This document shows, piece after piece, positions 17,485-28,328 of a stretch of 34,511 nt of DNA; the first letter of the stretch is position 1; every line of letters starts with the position of its first letter. The position numbers and the translations under genes are program-made. Location of the stretch: positions 1 through 34,511 of the forward strand of contig JADLFL010000071.1 in the NCBI GenBank assembly GCA_020845575.1, written 5' to 3'. Source of the DNA: Acidobacteriota bacterium. Lineage in GTDB: Bacteria > Acidobacteriota > Vicinamibacteria > Vicinamibacterales > Vicinamibacteraceae. Under the pieces are notes generated by a model, which was not told the origin of the DNA, ran no database searches, and saw only the letters and a program-made list of their open reading frames with translations.

Positions 17485-18552
17485 CTGCACGGCCGTTGAG
17501 ATACGATCAAGCATCTGTTTGTGAAACGTGATGATCGCTTTCGCGGGCTTGGTCCATTCGAAGGGGGGCGGGTTCTTGTTCCAGGCGCGGAGGTAAGCGC
17601 GAAGATGGTCCTGCAGCGCGCGCTTCGACGGGAAGTCGGTGACCGACAGGGATTGCTTAGTCAGGATCTCGAAGATGCCCTCAATCTGGTTCAGCCAAGA
17701 CGCGCTCGTCGGCGTGTAGTGAAACTGCACGCGCGGGTGGGCCGCGAGCCAGGCGCGGACCGCCTCGGTGTTGTGCGTCGAGGAGTTGTCGAGCACGACG
17801 TGCAGGGCGCGATCGGGGTAGGTCCGCGCGACCTTCTTCAGGAAGCGAAGGAAGTCAGCCGACGTATGGGGTTGGACTGAAGCGGTGCGTGACCTTGCGA
17901 GTGGCGATCTCCAAGGCCGCGAACAGGTCGCGTACGCCGTGCCGCCGATAGTCGACGAACGGCGCGGCCGGTCCGCAGCGGCAACGGCCGCTGCGTGCAT
18001 TCCAACGTCTGAATCGACGTCTTCTCGTCGACACTGAGCACGATCGCGTGTTCGGGCGGATGGAGATACAGCCCGACGACATCCGTCACCTTGGCCGCGC
18101 AGGCCGGATCGCGACTCACTTTGTACGTCCGCACGCGATGGGCCTTCAGGCCGTGCGCGCGGAGAATGTCTGACACGCAGCCCGCGGTGCTTCCGACGGC
18201 GTGGCCGAGCAGGGGGGCGTCCAGCGACTCCGCCCGGGCGGCGGCGACAGGGCCAGGTGCAGAATCTGTTCGACCGTCTCGGCGAGCACGGCATGGTCGC
18301 GGCGCCCGGCCTTCGGTTGATCCAGGAGCCCGTCCACGCCGCCCGCTACAAAACGGCCCCGAATCCGCGAGACCGCTCGGCCGACAGGTCGAGTTGCGCC
18401 GCAATCTCGACGCCGCTGATCCCCGCGGCACTCAAGAGCACGACGCGGGCGCGACGCACGACGCCCGCCGGCGCGGACGGGCGGGCGACCAGGGCTCTCG
18501 ACTGTTCCTCTTGCGTGCGACTGACCTTCACGCCAAGGGTAATATGGGCCAC
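17482..18552 (-). pseudogene. IS630-family transposase, broken by about four frameshifts
   Basis: Reading the reverse strand from GTG 18552, one frame gives an N-terminal helix-turn-helix region (VVRRARVVLLSAAGISGVEIAAQLDLS). A second gives GLLDQPKAGRRDHAVLAETVEQILHLALS. A third gives GCVSDILRAHGLKAHRVRTYKVSRD and VLSVDEKTSIQTLE. A fourth gives FVDYRRHGVRDLFAALEIATRKV, and a fifth stretch runs from FLRFLKKVARTYPDRALHVVLDNSSTHN through SASWLNQIEGIFEILTKQS to the stop TAG at 17482. The DDE catalytic residues (Asp in SVDEKTS, Asp in VLDNSS, Glu in NQIEGIF) are all still encoded, but no frame spans them. It can no longer make an active transposase unless several frameshifts are suppressed. Confidence 0.85.
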
Positions 18553-18580
18553 CGTCAGAGTAGATCAGACACTTGATGCT
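17484..18580. mobile_element. Decayed IS630-family insertion element
   Basis: The element extends from the breakpoint in the metallo-hydrolase remnant (near a TA at 17483-17484, the dinucleotide IS630 elements target) to somewhere between 18553 and 18600, just short of a HigA fragment. I could not find a convincing pair of terminal inverted repeats, so both ends are approximate. It lies between toxin-antitoxin genes that point towards it from both sides. Confidence 0.6.
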
Positions 18581-18583
18581 ATG

Positions 18584-18691
18584 TCAGCGACGATGCACTG
18601 GTCGATTGATGCTCAGCTCCAGCGGCACCATCAGGTCCTCGCGGAGGATCTCTCCGGGGTGAACGGGCGGCAGTCGACGGTTCTTCGTCAT
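18584..18691 (-). pseudogene. N-terminal fragment of a HigA-family antitoxin
   Basis: From ATG 18691 the reverse strand reads MTKNRRLPPVHPGEILRED then LMVPLELSIN, the typical beginning of HigA antitoxins, and then diverges to a stop after 35 residues. The helix-turn-helix is missing. The break lies next to the IS630 remnant, so insertion or later deletion probably removed the rest. It is distinct in sequence from both other HigA proteins in the window. Confidence 0.65.
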
Positions 18692-18725
18692 GGTCTTCGC
18701 CGGCTGAGCCAGGCACCATCCGCTG

Positions 18726-19016
18726 TCAGGCGCTGGCGGCGTAGCGCCTGACCTTGATCGAGGTCTCACGTTTGCGCGTCTGGGCGATATCCCAAGCCGA
18801 CTGCATGCGCATCAAGGTATCCATCTTCACGCCGAACGCCTTCTCGAGCCGTAGCGCCATGTCGCCAGACAGGTCCGAACGACCGTTCAGCAGCATCGAC
18901 AGCGCCGGCCGCGACACACCGAGTACCTTCGCTGCCGCCGAAATGGTCAGTTGCAGGGGTTCGATAATTTCGGTCTTGATGAAGTCGCCGGGATGCGGCG
19001 GGGAATGCATGGGCAT
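18726..19016 (-). CDS. higA: HigA-family antitoxin (XRE helix-turn-helix), intact copy
   Basis: HigA neutralises HigB and represses its own operon. The 96-residue protein begins MPMHSPPHPGDFIKTEIIEP, continues with the helix-turn-helix LTISAAAKVLGVSRPALSMLLNGRSDLSGDMALRLEKAFGV and ends with the usual C-terminal helix region (MDTLMRMQSAWDIAQTRKRE). Its length is normal. ATG 19016 is chosen because PPHPG-type N-termini mark this family; the frame is open upstream but overlaps higB. It follows higB by 14 bases on the reverse strand, the standard toxin-antitoxin order. It might also cover for the truncated antitoxin at 16.7 kb, though cross-neutralisation between HigBA pairs is usually weak. Confidence 0.9.
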   Translation of the reverse strand: MPMHSPPHPGDFIKTEIIEPLQLTISAAAKVLGVSRPALSMLLNGRSDLSGDMALRLEKAFGVKMDTLMRMQSAWDIAQTRKRETSIKVRRYAASA

Positions 19017-19030
19017 GACGACTCTCTTGC

Positions 19031-19315
19031 TCAGTGGTAGTCCTCGAAGTTCACGTCGACGACCTCGTTGCCATCGATCCGGAACGTCAGCCGCCAGTTG
19101 CGGGTGACGTGGAGGCTCCAAGTGCCTCTGCGGTCGCCCGTGAGGCGATGAGCCTTCCAGACAGGGATGTCGCGTAATTCGCTCTCGTTCCCCATTGCTT
19201 CGAGGAACGCCAGCATCTTGCGCAGCTTGTCCACCGCGTCTGGCGGCAGTCCCTTGGCGTCGTCTTGCTCGAACAGCCTCCGGATGGCCTTGTGGATGAA
19301 GTTCCGGAGTTTCAC
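19031..19315 (-). CDS. higB: HigB-family toxin (RelE/ParE superfamily), copy 2
   Basis: The 94-residue protein matches HigB over its full length: [33 protein letters not shown] near the N-terminus, then [29 protein letters not shown] and the C-terminal [10 protein letters not shown]. HigB cleaves mRNA at the ribosome when its antitoxin is lost. The start is GTG 19315 (VKLRNF), directly abutting a perfect palindrome that probably serves as the HigA operator. The downstream higA is intact, so this looks like a working module. It has clearly different sequence from the forward HigB at 16.4 kb, so the two were probably acquired separately rather than duplicated. Confidence 0.92.
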   Translation of the reverse strand: MKLRNFIHKAIRRLFEQDDAKGLPPDAVDKLRKMLAFLEAMGNESELRDIPVWKAHRLTGDRRGTWSLHVTRNWRLTFRIDGNEVVDVNFEDYH

Positions 19316-19336
19316 CCGTAAAGTGTGCCTTTACGG
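19316..19336. promoter_or_regulatory. Perfect palindrome at the higBA start: probable HigA operator
   Basis: CCGTAAAG and CTTTACGG are perfect 8-base arms around TGTGC. The site abuts the higB start codon on the reverse strand and overlaps a possible reverse -10 box (TATGCC, reverse complement of 19335-19340). HigA-family antitoxins repress through palindromes in this position; binding here is inferred. Confidence 0.65.
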
Positions 19337-19474
19337 CATACGCCCGTCAAGAGAGCCACCTGTCGATGCGTCGGACGCACTTCGGCACGAGTCGTCGCCA
19401 GCTCGTGCGTTCGGCAGACATGGCCAGCTCGACGATGTGTAGTGGATCCACCGCATCGTCGCGGAAATATTCAC

Positions 19475-19504
19475 CGGCCGTCTGTCCCGCGGGACAGACG
19501 GCCG
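19475..19504. repeat. Perfect 30-base palindrome upstream of the glucan synthase
   Basis: Each half reads CGGCCGTCTGTCCCG from its 5' end, giving 15 uninterrupted base pairs with no loop. It lies between the divergent higB and cyclic glucan synthase genes, about 100 bases before the likely start of the latter. It could be a dispersed palindromic element, a dimeric regulator site or a transcript-end structure; no T-run follows on either strand. Confidence 0.85.
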
Positions 19505-19602
19505 CACGCGTTGCCGACAGAAGCGTAGCCATCACGCACACGAACGAGACGCGCGATCGCTCGCAGTCCCTGGCCCACATCCTGCATGACACAAGGCCGG
19601 AG

Positions 19603-22600
19603 GTGCGTGGACGAGTATCCCGCTCGCACCCGTTCGCCCGGTGGGTATGGGAGGATGAACAGGTCGTGGCGATCACATCACGCGGCGATTCGCTCGATCT
19701 GGGAGGACTACAGACTGCGGCAAGGCAATTGGCGGGAGAGCTGCGTCACGTCGCACCTCGCAGCGCGTGGTGGCAGCGTACGCGCCATCTGCATCGTCTG
19801 CTTCACGAAGAGCGCGCGCTCGAGCGGGCGTATCTCGCGATTGCCGACGACGTCCGGCGCGCCGAGTCCGTGTCGCCGGCCGCCGAGTGGCTGCTCGACA
19901 ACTTCCATCTCATCGCCAACGAAGTCCGCAGCATCCGCCACGATGTGCCGCGGGGATACTACCGCCGCCTGCCGAAGGTCCGGTTCGATGACGGCCGCGT
20001 GGTGGCGCGCGTCGAGGTCATGGCCGCCGAGGTCATCCGCCACAGCGAGGGCCGCATCGACGCCGAGCGACTGCGCAATTACGTCCTCGCGTACCAGTCC
20101 GTCTCGCCGCTGACGATCGGTGAGCTGTGGGCCTGGCCGAGCCTGCTCAAGGCTGCGCTCATCTCGTATGTCAGCGAACTCGCTGACGGCATCCGTCGCG
20201 CTCGTGAAGACATCGCACGTGCGGACACGGTACTGACGCGCATCGACGCGGCCGGAGCCGTGGAGCCGCGGGAGGCACTGGATCGCGACGCCAGTTTCCC
20301 GTTCGTCGTGCGGCTGCTCCAGCGCATCCGCGAGTACGGCGCGCATGCCGTGTCGGTGCGCGTGGCGCTCGACGAATGGTTGGCCAATCGTGACATGACG
20401 GCGGAGGACGCGATTCGCGTCGAGGGCCAGCGCGAAGCCGCCGATCACGTGTCGATGGCCAACGCCATCACGAGCCTGCGATTCTGCGCCACGTACGACT
20501 GGAGCGGCTTCGTCGAGTCGGTCAGTCACGTCGAGACCATCCTTCGCCACGATCCCGTCGGCATCTACGGCCGGATGGATTTCGCGAGTCGCGATCGGTA
20601 CCGGCAATCGCTGGAGGCGCTCGCTGACGGCACCGGCGAGGGGCAGATTCGCGTCGCGCGACAGACGGTCGAAGCCGCGCGGACATCAGGCGCACGCCTC
20701 GAGAACGGGCGCGGCGCGCACGTCGGCTACTACCTGATCGGCCCCGGTCGCAGCCGTCTCGAAGCGAGCCTCGACCATCGTCTGGGCTTTTGGCGTGGCG
20801 TCAAACGCCTGCTCTGCGCGTATCCCACACCCGTCTATCTCGTCCCTATCGCGCTGCTCACCGCGACGCTGGTGGCGATTGCCATCGCGTATGCGCGCGT
20901 GTACGGCGGCTCGCCGGCGATGCTGCTGGCCATCGCGCTGCTCTCGCTGATCCCGGCCAGCGACCTCGCGACAGCGGCGTACCAGCGCTTCCTCGCGAGA
21001 TTGATCCGGCCCCGCCGGCTGCCGCGGCTCGATCTCGAGGGCGGCATCCCCGAGCGCGGGCGGACGATGGTCATCGTGCCGACGCTGTTTCCGAACGTCG
21101 AGGCCGTCGTGGAGATGGTCGCGCACCTGGAGGTCCTCGCCCTTGGCAATCCCGACGACCGCCTGCACTTTGCCATCCTCAGCGACTTCACCGACGCCGA
21201 TCGGCAGCACCTGTCGGGAGATGTCGACATTCTCCATGCCGCTCGCGAAGGCATCCGTGAACTGAACGCCCGTCACGGCAGCACACGGGGCGATCGGTTC
21301 TATCTGTTCCATCGCGATCGGCTCTGGAACGCGCAGGAGTCGCGCTGGATGGGGTGGGAGCGCAAGCGCGGCAAGATCGAGGAGTTCAATCGCCTGCTGC
21401 GCGGCGCCACGGACACGAGCTTCCATCACGTTGTCGGCGACCGCACGCTGCTGCCGGACATCCGCTACTGCCTCACGCTCGACAGCGATACACGGTTGCC
21501 GCGTGACGCGGCCCGCGAGCTCGTCGGCATCATCCTGCACCCGCTGAACCAGCCCGAAGTGGATCCGGCGCTGCGCCGCGTGATCGAGGGCTACGGCATC
21601 CTGCAGCCGCGCGTCAGCGTCACGTTGTCGAGTGCCGCGGGGTCGTTGTTCGCGCGCGTGTACTCTGGGCACACCGGCGTCGATCCGTACACGAAGGCCG
21701 TCTCTGACGTCTACCAGGACCTGTTCGGTGAAGGAATCTATGCCGGCAAGGGCCTGTACCACGTCGATGCGTTCATGGCGACGCTCGAAGATCGCGCGCC
21801 GGAGAATGCGCTGTTGTCGCACGACCTGTTCGAGGGACTGCATGCGCGCGCGGCATTGGTCAGCGACATCGAACTTGTCGACGACTATCCCTCCACCGTA
21901 CTGGCGCACGTACGCCGGCAGCGTCGCTGGGTGCGCGGCGACTGGCAGATCCTGCTCTGGTTGTTCCCGTTCGTGCCGACGGCACAGGGCATGGCCCGCA
22001 ACCAACTGCCGTGGATCAGCCGCTGGAAGATCGTCGACAATCTGCGTCGCAGCCTCGTGGCGCCGGCGCTGCTCGCGCTGCTCGTCGCGGGCTGGACCGT
22101 GCTGCCGGGCCATCCCGTCATCTGGACATTGATGGCGCTCGGCGTGACAGGTGCGGCCACGCTGCTCACGCTGGCCCGCGTCGTTGTGGCGCCGCTGCAT
22201 GGACATTCGGTCGGCGTATTCCTGCGCGGACTCGCAGACGACGCCAGGACCGCGGCGGTGCAGGCGCTGCTCTCGCTGATGCTGCTGCCGTTCCATGCCT
22301 GGGAAATGGTGCGCGCCATCATCCTCACGCTGGTCCGGCTGGGCATCACGCACAGGCAACTGCTCGAATGGGAGACGGCATCGAGCGTCGCGGCAGCGGC
22401 CTCGCGCGTGCACGGCACGGCGGCGCTGCGGTTGTTCATCGTCCAGATGGCGTCGAGCCCGGTCGCAGCGGTGCTCATCGCGATCGCCGTGGCAGTGTCG
22501 CCGCAACGCGGCTGGATCGCCGCCTCGCCGTTCCTGCTCGGATGGTTCGCGGCACCGTTGTTCGCGTATCTCCTCAGCCAGCCTCGCGTGCCGCGTCTCC

Positions 22601-25600
22601 GTGCGCTGACGGTACACGAACGCAACCAGGTGCGGCGACTGGCGCGCAGGACGTGGCACTACTTCGAGGTGCTGATCGGACCTGACGACCACTGGCTGCC
22701 GCCAGACAACTTCCAGGAGACGCCGCAGCCCACGCTGGCGCGACGCACCTCGCCGACCAACATCGGCATGGGTCTGCTTGCCACACTGTCGGCCCGCGAT
22801 CTCGGCTACATCACGACACGGGAGCTCGTCGATCGCACCGGCCACATGCTCGACACCTGCGAACGCCTCGAGCGGCACGAGGGCCATCTGCTCAACTGGT
22901 ACGACACGTCGACGCTCGCGCCATTGTGGCCGCGCTACGTGTCGACGGTGGACAGCGGCAACTTCGTGGCGTCGCTGATCACGATGGCGTCGGGACTCGA
23001 CGAGCTCGCGGCAGGGCCTCGTGCCGACACTCGTCTGGTCGACGGGCTGATCGACACGGCAACAGTCGTACGGGACATGACGTCCGGCAGCGGCGCGTGG
23101 GCGCCCGAGGACGCCGCCGCTGTCGAGACGCTCGAGGCAACAGCGTCACGGATCCTTGCCGAACTGCGTGCGGAACGATCGGCGCCAGACGCGTTGCCGG
23201 CGCTGGCGTCCGCCGGCATGGACGACGTCGATGCCGTGCTGACGACGGCCGTGACGTCTCCGATCGTGGCGTGGGCACAGGCCCTCCGCGGCGCGCTGGA
23301 GCGCGTGCTGCACGAGACTGGTCGTTCGACATCAGGCACCGGCTGCGACGAGCGTGCGGCACTGCTGGAACTGGCCCGGCGATGCCGCACGCTCGCAGAC
23401 GAGATGCACTTCGGGTTCCTCTACGACAGGACTCGTCATCTCTTCTCGATCGGCTACCGGCTTGCCGATGCTGATGGACCGGGCGTGCTCGACAACTCGT
23501 TCTACGACCTGCTGGCCTCCGAGGCGCGGCTGGCGAGCTTCATCGCCATCGCGCGCGGAGACGTCCCGCAGCGCCACTGGTTCCATCTCGGGCGCCGCGC
23601 CGTCAGCGTCGATGGCATGCCGACGCTGCTGTCGTGGAGCGCGACGATGTTCGAGTACCTGATGCCGTCGCTGTTGATGCGGTCGTTCCCGGAGACGCTG
23701 CTCGACACGACCAGCCACGGTGCCGTCGCCCGTCAGGTGAGCTATGGGCGACAACGACAGGTCCCATGGGGCATCTCGGAGTCGGCGTACGACGTGCGCG
23801 ATCGCGCCGACAACTACCAGTACAAGGCGTTCGGCGTGCCCGGACTCGGATTCAAGCGCGGCCTGGCCGACGACCTCGTGATCGCGCCGTATGCGACGGC
23901 GCTCGCACTGACAGTCAGCCCACAGGCCGCGCTGCGCAACTTCATCCGGCTGACCGCAGCAGGTGCCGAAGGCAGGTTCGGATACTACGAAGCCGTGGAC
24001 TACACCCCGCGCAAGAGCCCGGACACCATCGACGGCGTTCGACGCGCCGGTGCACCGGAAGGCGTCGTGGTCCGGACGTTCATGGCGCACCACCAGGGCA
24101 TGTCGCTGCTGGCGGCCACCAACCTCCTGCGCGACAACGTGATGGTCGCGCGCTTCCACGCCGACTCGCACGTGCGAGCGACCGAGCTCCTGCTGCAGGA
24201 ACGTGTCCCCGCCGCAGCGGCGGCCGCGCCACCGCGTCCGGCGGAGTTGACGCGTGCGCCGTGGACGCCGCCGAGCATCCCGTTGCGCCGGTTCAGGACG
24301 GCGCACACCGTCGACCCGCACGCGCAGTACCTGTCCAACGGCACGTGGGTGACGGTGGTGACCAACGCGGGCGGCGGATCGAGCCGCTGGCGCGACATGG
24401 CCATCACTCGCTCGCGGGAGGACAGGACGATGGACGTCGGCGGGCAATGCCTTTACCTGCGCGACGTCCGTTCCGGCCTGCTGTGGTCGCCGACGTGGTT
24501 CCCGACCATGCGCGAGCCGGAGGAGTGCCTCATCACGTTCGCGGCCGACAAGGCCGTGTTCCGCCGTACGGACGACGATATCGAGTCGAGGCTCGACGTG
24601 GTCGTCTCGGCCGGGGACGATGTGGAAGTGCGCAGGCTGTCGCTGACCAACCACAGCGATCGTCCGCGCGAGATCGAGATCACCAGCTATGCCGAGATCG
24701 TGCTCGGGCGTCAGGCCGACGACCTGGCGCACCCCGCGTTCGGCAAGTTGTTCGTCCAGACCGAATATCTGCCCGACAGCAACGCGATCGTCTGCAGCCG
24801 TCGTCCTCGCTCCGAGCACGAACCGCGCGCATGGGCGTTCCACGTGCTCAGCGTCGACGGCCACATGTCGTCGCCCACCGAATGGGAGACGAGTCGTGTC
24901 CGCTTCCTCGGTCGCGGCCGTACGCTCGCCACGCCAATGGCGCTCGACGGCCGGCCCCTGACAGGGACGACGGGATCGGTGCTCGATCCGATCGTCAGCC
25001 TGCGCCAGCGTGTCAGGCTCGAGCCCGGCGGCTTTGCGCGGCTGGCGTTCGCGACGGGAGCGGCGGACTCGCGCGACCTGGCGATGACGCTCGCACAGCG
25101 CTATCACGATCCCGGCGCGGCCACGCGCGCCGGGGCGATGGCGTTCACGCACAGCCAGATGCTCCTTCGGCACCTGGGGATCTCGAGCGAACTCGCGCGC
25201 CAGTACGATCGGCTCGCGTCGCGCGTGCTGTATCTCGACGAGTCGCTGCGCGCCGATCCAGCGGCGCGGGCCCGCAACGCGCTGGGGCAGCCGGGACTCT
25301 GGGCGTACGGCATCTCCGGCGATCTGCCGATCCTCCTCGTGATGGTGCAGCAGGACGAGGATGTGCGATTGGCGCGTCACGCCCTGCAGGCACAGGAGTA
25401 CTGGCGTCTCAAGGGCCTCCGCGCCGACGTCGTCATCGTCAACGAACAGCCGCCGGACTACCTCGATCAGATGCAGGAGCGGTTGACGGGGCTCGTCGGC
25501 AGCGGGTCGTGGGGCGGCTGGCGCGACAAGCCCGGCGGCGTCTTCCTGCTGCGCGGTGACGCGCTGTCGCCTGACGATCGCACGCTGCTGGCGTCGGTCT

Positions 25601-28167
25601 GTCGGGTGGAACTCACCGGTGCACGCGGTGAACTGTCCGAACAGCTCGATCGGCCGGCGCCCGCGGCACAGGCCGTCGAGACGCTCGTACCGCGCGTCGC
25701 GTCGGCGGATGTCGACCTGCCCATTGCCACCGAGATGCCGCCGCTGCTCATGAGCAACGGCCTTGGCGGCTTCACCGAAGACGGGTGCGAGTACGTGATG
25801 GCGGTGCGTGGCGACGTCGATACGCCGGCGCCGTGGTCGAACATCCTCGCCAATCCGGAGTTCGGCACGTTGATCACGGCGGCCGGTGCTGCCTTCACGT
25901 GGTCGGTCAACAGCCGCGAGCATCGCCTGACGCCGTTCGACAACGACCCGGTGGCCGAAGGCACGTCGGAAGCGATCTTCGTGAGGGACGACGACACGGG
26001 GCAGACGTGGGGGGCGACGCCGTCGCCGCTGCCGCGCGGTCCCGGCGACGCCTGGCAGGTGCGGCACGCGGCTGGCATCACGACGTTCGAGCGCGAGACC
26101 AGGCGACTGCGACAGCGGCTCGATGTGTTCGTGTTCCCCGATGCGCCTGTGAAGGCATCGCTGCTGACGATCACCAACACGTCGGACCATCCGCGGCGGC
26201 TCAGCGTGTTCGGATACAACGCATGGTCGCTCGGTCCGCCGGTCGCTGGCGTCGAGCGCTCCGTCGTCACCGCGCGCGATGGCGCGACGGGGGCCATCGT
26301 GGCGCGCAACCCGTGGATCGCGGAGTTTGCGTCGCGCGTCGCGTTTGCGTGGTGCAGCGAGCCGGTGCGTTCGATGACAGGCGATCGCACCGAGTTCATC
26401 GGTCGCAATCGATCGCTTGCCTCGCCCGCGGCGCTGACGATGGCGTCGCTGTCAGACAGGGTGGGCGCCGGACTCGATCCGTGTGCGGCGCTGCATGTGG
26501 AACTCCAACTGGCACCGCGCGAGTCTCGCCGCGTCGTGTTTCTCCTCGGTGAGGGCTCGTCCATGGACGACGTGGACGCCCTCGTCCATCGGTGTGGTGG
26601 TGCGGAGCGCATCGACGAGGGCAGGAGCGCGTCAGAGTCGCTGTGGGAGGACATCCTCGGCGCCGTCCAGGTCAGGACGCCGGACGACTCGTTCGACCTG
26701 ATGATGAACAGGTGGCTGCTGTACCAGAACGTATCGTCGCGTCTCTGGGCTCGCACCGGGTTCTACCAGCCAGGCGGCGCGTACGGCTTCCGCGATCAGT
26801 TACAGGACGTGATGGCCCTGGGTTACAGCCGGCCCGACCTGTATCGGCAGCACCTCCTGCTGGCCGCGAGCCGGCAGTTCGTCGAAGGCGACGTCCAGCA
26901 CTGGTGGCATCCGCCGACGGGCCGCGGCACGCGGACGCGCTGCTCGGACGACCTGCTGTGGCTGCCGTACGTGGTCGCGCAGTATCTGTCAGTGACCGGT
27001 GACGCATCGGTGCTCGACGAGGTCGTGCCGTTTCTCGAAGGACCGCCGCTGGCGGCCGATCAGCACGAGGTCTACGACCTGTGGCCGGTGTCGTCGCAAT
27101 CGGCGTCGCTGTTCGAACATTGCGTCCGGGCGATCGAGCGTGGCCTGACGTCGGGACCGCACGGGCTACCGCTGATGGGCATCGGCGACTGGAACGACGG
27201 CATGAACCGCGTGGGCCACGAGGGACGCGGCGAGAGCGTGTGGCTCGGCTGGTTCCTCTACAGCGTGCTGACCGCGTTCGCGCCGATCGCGCAGGCACAT
27301 GGACGCGGCGATCTCGCATCACGCTACCTGGCCGAAGCTCGGCGCCTTGCCGGCGCGCTGGAGTTGTCGTGGGACGGTAACTGGTACCGTCGCGGGTACT
27401 ACGACGATGGCACGCCGCTCGGATCGGCCGACAGCGAGGAATGCCGGATCGATTCGATCAGCCAGTCGTGGGCCGTGCTGTCGGGTGCCGCGTCGCCACA
27501 GCGTGCGGAGCGGGCCATGGACGCCGTGCGCACGCACCTCGTGCGCCGCGATGCCGCGATCCTGCTGCTGCTCACGCCGGCCTTCGATCGCGGCGAGAAG
27601 GATCCGGGTTACATCAAGGGGTACATCCCCGGCATCAGGGAGAACGGCGGGCAGTACACCCATGCCGCGCTGTGGACCATCATGGCGCTCGCCCGCATGG
27701 GATACGGCGACGAGGTCGCCGAGTTGTTCCACATGGTCAATCCCGTGAACCACACGCGCGACGCGGCGGACGTCGAACGATATGTCACCGAGCCGTACGT
27801 GATCGACGGTGACGTGTACGCGCATCCCGAGCACGTCGGTCGCGGGGGCTGGTCCTGGTACACGGGGTCGGCCGGCTGGATGTATCGCACCGGACTCGAG
27901 AGCATCCTCGGGCTGCAGCGGCGCGGACAGGTGTTCGGCGTGGCGCCCTGCATCCCGCCGTCGTGGGATGGTTTCACGATCGCGTGGCGGGTCGGAGCCT
28001 CGTCGTACGGGATCGACGTCCTCAACCCAGACCATCGCAGTACCGGCGTCGCGTCCGTCACGCTCGACGGCATCGACACCGACCCGTGCGCCGTGCCGAT
28101 CCTCGACGATGGTGCGTCGCACACGGTGGTCGTGACGATGGGCGAGCCTGGCTTGGAACACATGTGA
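19603..28167 (+). CDS. ndvB: Cyclic beta-1,2-glucan synthase (GT84 + GH94), NdvB/Cgs type
   Basis: This inner-membrane enzyme builds, elongates, trims and cyclises beta-1,2-glucan, which is exported to the periplasm for osmotic and envelope functions. At about 2854 residues it matches the 2830-residue NdvB/Cgs proteins. In order: a cytoplasmic N-terminal part; two membrane segments (about residues 407-455); the GT84 glycosyltransferase with [10 protein letters not shown] (Asp627, Asp629) and [10 protein letters not shown] (Gln773 to Trp776, the QxxRW motif); more membrane segments (about 815-995); a glucoamylase-like domain ([34 protein letters not shown]); two beta-sandwich parts; and a C-terminal GH94 phosphorylase domain with [10 protein letters not shown] (Asp2529, Asp2532), [19 protein letters not shown] and [15 protein letters not shown]. 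The frame is open from ATG 19366, but that part spans a palindrome and lacks family features; GTG 19603 or GTG 19666 (with GGGAGGA upstream) are likelier starts. Confidence 0.93.
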   Translation: MRGRVSRSHPFARWVWEDEQVVAITSRGDSLDLGGLQTAARQLAGELRHVAPRSAWWQRTRHLHRLLHEERALERAYLAIADDVRRAESVSPAAEWLLDNFHLIANEVRSIRHDVPRGYYRRLPKVRFDDGRVVARVEVMAAEVIRHSEGRIDAERLRNYVLAYQSVSPLTIGELWAWPSLLKAALISYVSELADGIRRAREDIARADTVLTRIDAAGAVEPREALDRDASFPFVVRLLQRIREYGAHAVSVRVALDEWLANRDMTAEDAIRVEGQREAADHVSMANAITSLRFCATYDWSGFVESVSHVETILRHDPVGIYGRMDFASRDRYRQSLEALADGTGEGQIRVARQTVEAARTSGARLENGRGAHVGYYLIGPGRSRLEASLDHRLGFWRGVKRLLCAYPTPVYLVPIALLTATLVAIAIAYARVYGGSPAMLLAIALLSLIPASDLATAAYQRFLARLIRPRRLPRLDLEGGIPERGRTMVIVPTLFPNVEAVVEMVAHLEVLALGNPDDRLHFAILSDFTDADRQHLSGDVDILHAAREGIRELNARHGSTRGDRFYLFHRDRLWNAQESRWMGWERKRGKIEEFNRLLRGATDTSFHHVVGDRTLLPDIRYCLTLDSDTRLPRDAARELVGIILHPLNQPEVDPALRRVIEGYGILQPRVSVTLSSAAGSLFARVYSGHTGVDPYTKAVSDVYQDLFGEGIYAGKGLYHVDAFMATLEDRAPENALLSHDLFEGLHARAALVSDIELVDDYPSTVLAHVRRQRRWVRGDWQILLWLFPFVPTAQGMARNQLPWISRWKIVDNLRRSLVAPALLALLVAGWTVLPGHPVIWTLMALGVTGAATLLTLARVVVAPLHGHSVGVFLRGLADDARTAAVQALLSLMLLPFHAWEMVRAIILTLVRLGITHRQLLEWETASSVAAAASRVHGTAALRLFIVQMASSPVAAVLIAIAVAVSPQRGWIAASPFLLGWFAAPLFAYLLSQPRVPRLRALTVHERNQVRRLARRTWHYFEVLIGPDDHWLPPDNFQETPQPTLARRTSPTNIGMGLLATLSARDLGYITTRELVDRTGHMLDTCERLERHEGHLLNWYDTSTLAPLWPRYVSTVDSGNFVASLITMASGLDELAAGPRADTRLVDGLIDTATVVRDMTSGSGAWAPEDAAAVETLEATASRILAELRAERSAPDALPALASAGMDDVDAVLTTAVTSPIVAWAQALRGALERVLHETGRSTSGTGCDERAALLELARRCRTLADEMHFGFLYDRTRHLFSIGYRLADADGPGVLDNSFYDLLASEARLASFIAIARGDVPQRHWFHLGRRAVSVDGMPTLLSWSATMFEYLMPSLLMRSFPETLLDTTSHGAVARQVSYGRQRQVPWGISESAYDVRDRADNYQYKAFGVPGLGFKRGLADDLVIAPYATALALTVSPQAALRNFIRLTAAGAEGRFGYYEAVDYTPRKSPDTIDGVRRAGAPEGVVVRTFMAHHQGMSLLAATNLLRDNVMVARFHADSHVRATELLLQERVPAAAAAAPPRPAELTRAPWTPPSIPLRRFRTAHTVDPHAQYLSNGTWVTVVTNAGGGSSRWRDMAITRSREDRTMDVGGQCLYLRDVRSGLLWSPTWFPTMREPEECLITFAADKAVFRRTDDDIESRLDVVVSAGDDVEVRRLSLTNHSDRPREIEITSYAEIVLGRQADDLAHPAFGKLFVQTEYLPDSNAIVCSRRPRSEHEPRAWAFHVLSVDGHMSSPTEWETSRVRFLGRGRTLATPMALDGRPLTGTTGSVLDPIVSLRQRVRLEPGGFARLAFATGAADSRDLAMTLAQRYHDPGAATRAGAMAFTHSQMLLRHLGISSELARQYDRLASRVLYLDESLRADPAARARNALGQPGLWAYGISGDLPILLVMVQQDEDVRLARHALQAQEYWRLKGLRADVVIVNEQPPDYLDQMQERLTGLVGSGSWGGWRDKPGGVFLLRGDALSPDDRTLLASVCRVELTGARGELSEQLDRPAPAAQAVETLVPRVASADVDLPIATEMPPLLMSNGLGGFTEDGCEYVMAVRGDVDTPAPWSNILANPEFGTLITAAGAAFTWSVNSREHRLTPFDNDPVAEGTSEAIFVRDDDTGQTWGATPSPLPRGPGDAWQVRHAAGITTFERETRRLRQRLDVFVFPDAPVKASLLTITNTSDHPRRLSVFGYNAWSLGPPVAGVERSVVTARDGATGAIVARNPWIAEFASRVAFAWCSEPVRSMTGDRTEFIGRNRSLASPAALTMASLSDRVGAGLDPCAALHVELQLAPRESRRVVFLLGEGSSMDDVDALVHRCGGAERIDEGRSASESLWEDILGAVQVRTPDDSFDLMMNRWLLYQNVSSRLWARTGFYQPGGAYGFRDQLQDVMALGYSRPDLYRQHLLLAASRQFVEGDVQHWWHPPTGRGTRTRCSDDLLWLPYVVAQYLSVTGDASVLDEVVPFLEGPPLAADQHEVYDLWPVSSQSASLFEHCVRAIERGLTSGPHGLPLMGIGDWNDGMNRVGHEGRGESVWLGWFLYSVLTAFAPIAQAHGRGDLASRYLAEARRLAGALELSWDGNWYRRGYYDDGTPLGSADSEECRIDSISQSWAVLSGAASPQRAERAMDAVRTHLVRRDAAILLLLTPAFDRGEKDPGYIKGYIPGIRENGGQYTHAALWTIMALARMGYGDEVAELFHMVNPVNHTRDAADVERYVTEPYVIDGDVYAHPEHVGRGGWSWYTGSAGWMYRTGLESILGLQRRGQVFGVAPCIPPSWDGFTIAWRVGASSYGIDVLNPDHRSTGVASVTLDGIDTDPCAVPILDDGASHTVVVTMGEPGLEHM

Positions 28168-28189
28168 GGGCCGGGCGTTCCCTTCACTA

Positions 28190-28287
28190 GGGCCGGGCTC
28201 GGAGAGCCGGCCCTGCCTACTGCGCTGACAGAGCGGCCTGCCCTGGCCACTGCGCCGACAGGTAGGCCGGCTCTCCGAGCCCGGCCC
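28190..28287. repeat. Long inverted repeat after the glucan synthase gene
   Basis: Two perfect 23-base arms (28190-28212 and 28265-28287, beginning GGGCCGGGCTCGGAGAGCC) are separated by 52 bases. The spacer has two similar stretches, CTACTGCGCTGACAG and CCACTGCGCCGACAG. A partial GGGCCGGGC copy sits at 28168. The structure fills the gap between two forward genes and resembles a dispersed REP-like or terminator element. Confidence 0.85.
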
Positions 28288-28316
28288 CATTGCCGACAGC
28301 CGCCGACGCCGTGGTG

Positions 28317-28322
28317 TACGCT
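28317..28322 (+). promoter_or_regulatory. Candidate -10 box (TACGCT) of the M48 protease gene
   Basis: TACGCT ends six bases before ATG 28329. The intervening GGCGGG could also serve as a ribosome site, so a leaderless message is only one reading. Confidence 0.3.
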
Positions 28323-28328
28323 GGCGGG

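Noticed and set aside
17482..18580. Terminal inverted repeats of the IS630 element
   Set aside because: The sequences at the two presumed ends show no convincing inverted match, so I did not report ends or a target duplication.
19366..19602. N-terminal extension of the glucan synthase from ATG 19366
   Set aside because: It would place a perfect palindrome in coding sequence, and the residues show no family resemblance; kept only as an alternative start.
20686..26190. Very long reverse-strand open frames (up to 952 codons) opposite the glucan synthase
   Set aside because: The forward frame has clear GT84 and GH94 motifs throughout; the reverse frames have Arg/His/Gln-rich composition typical of antisense shadows.
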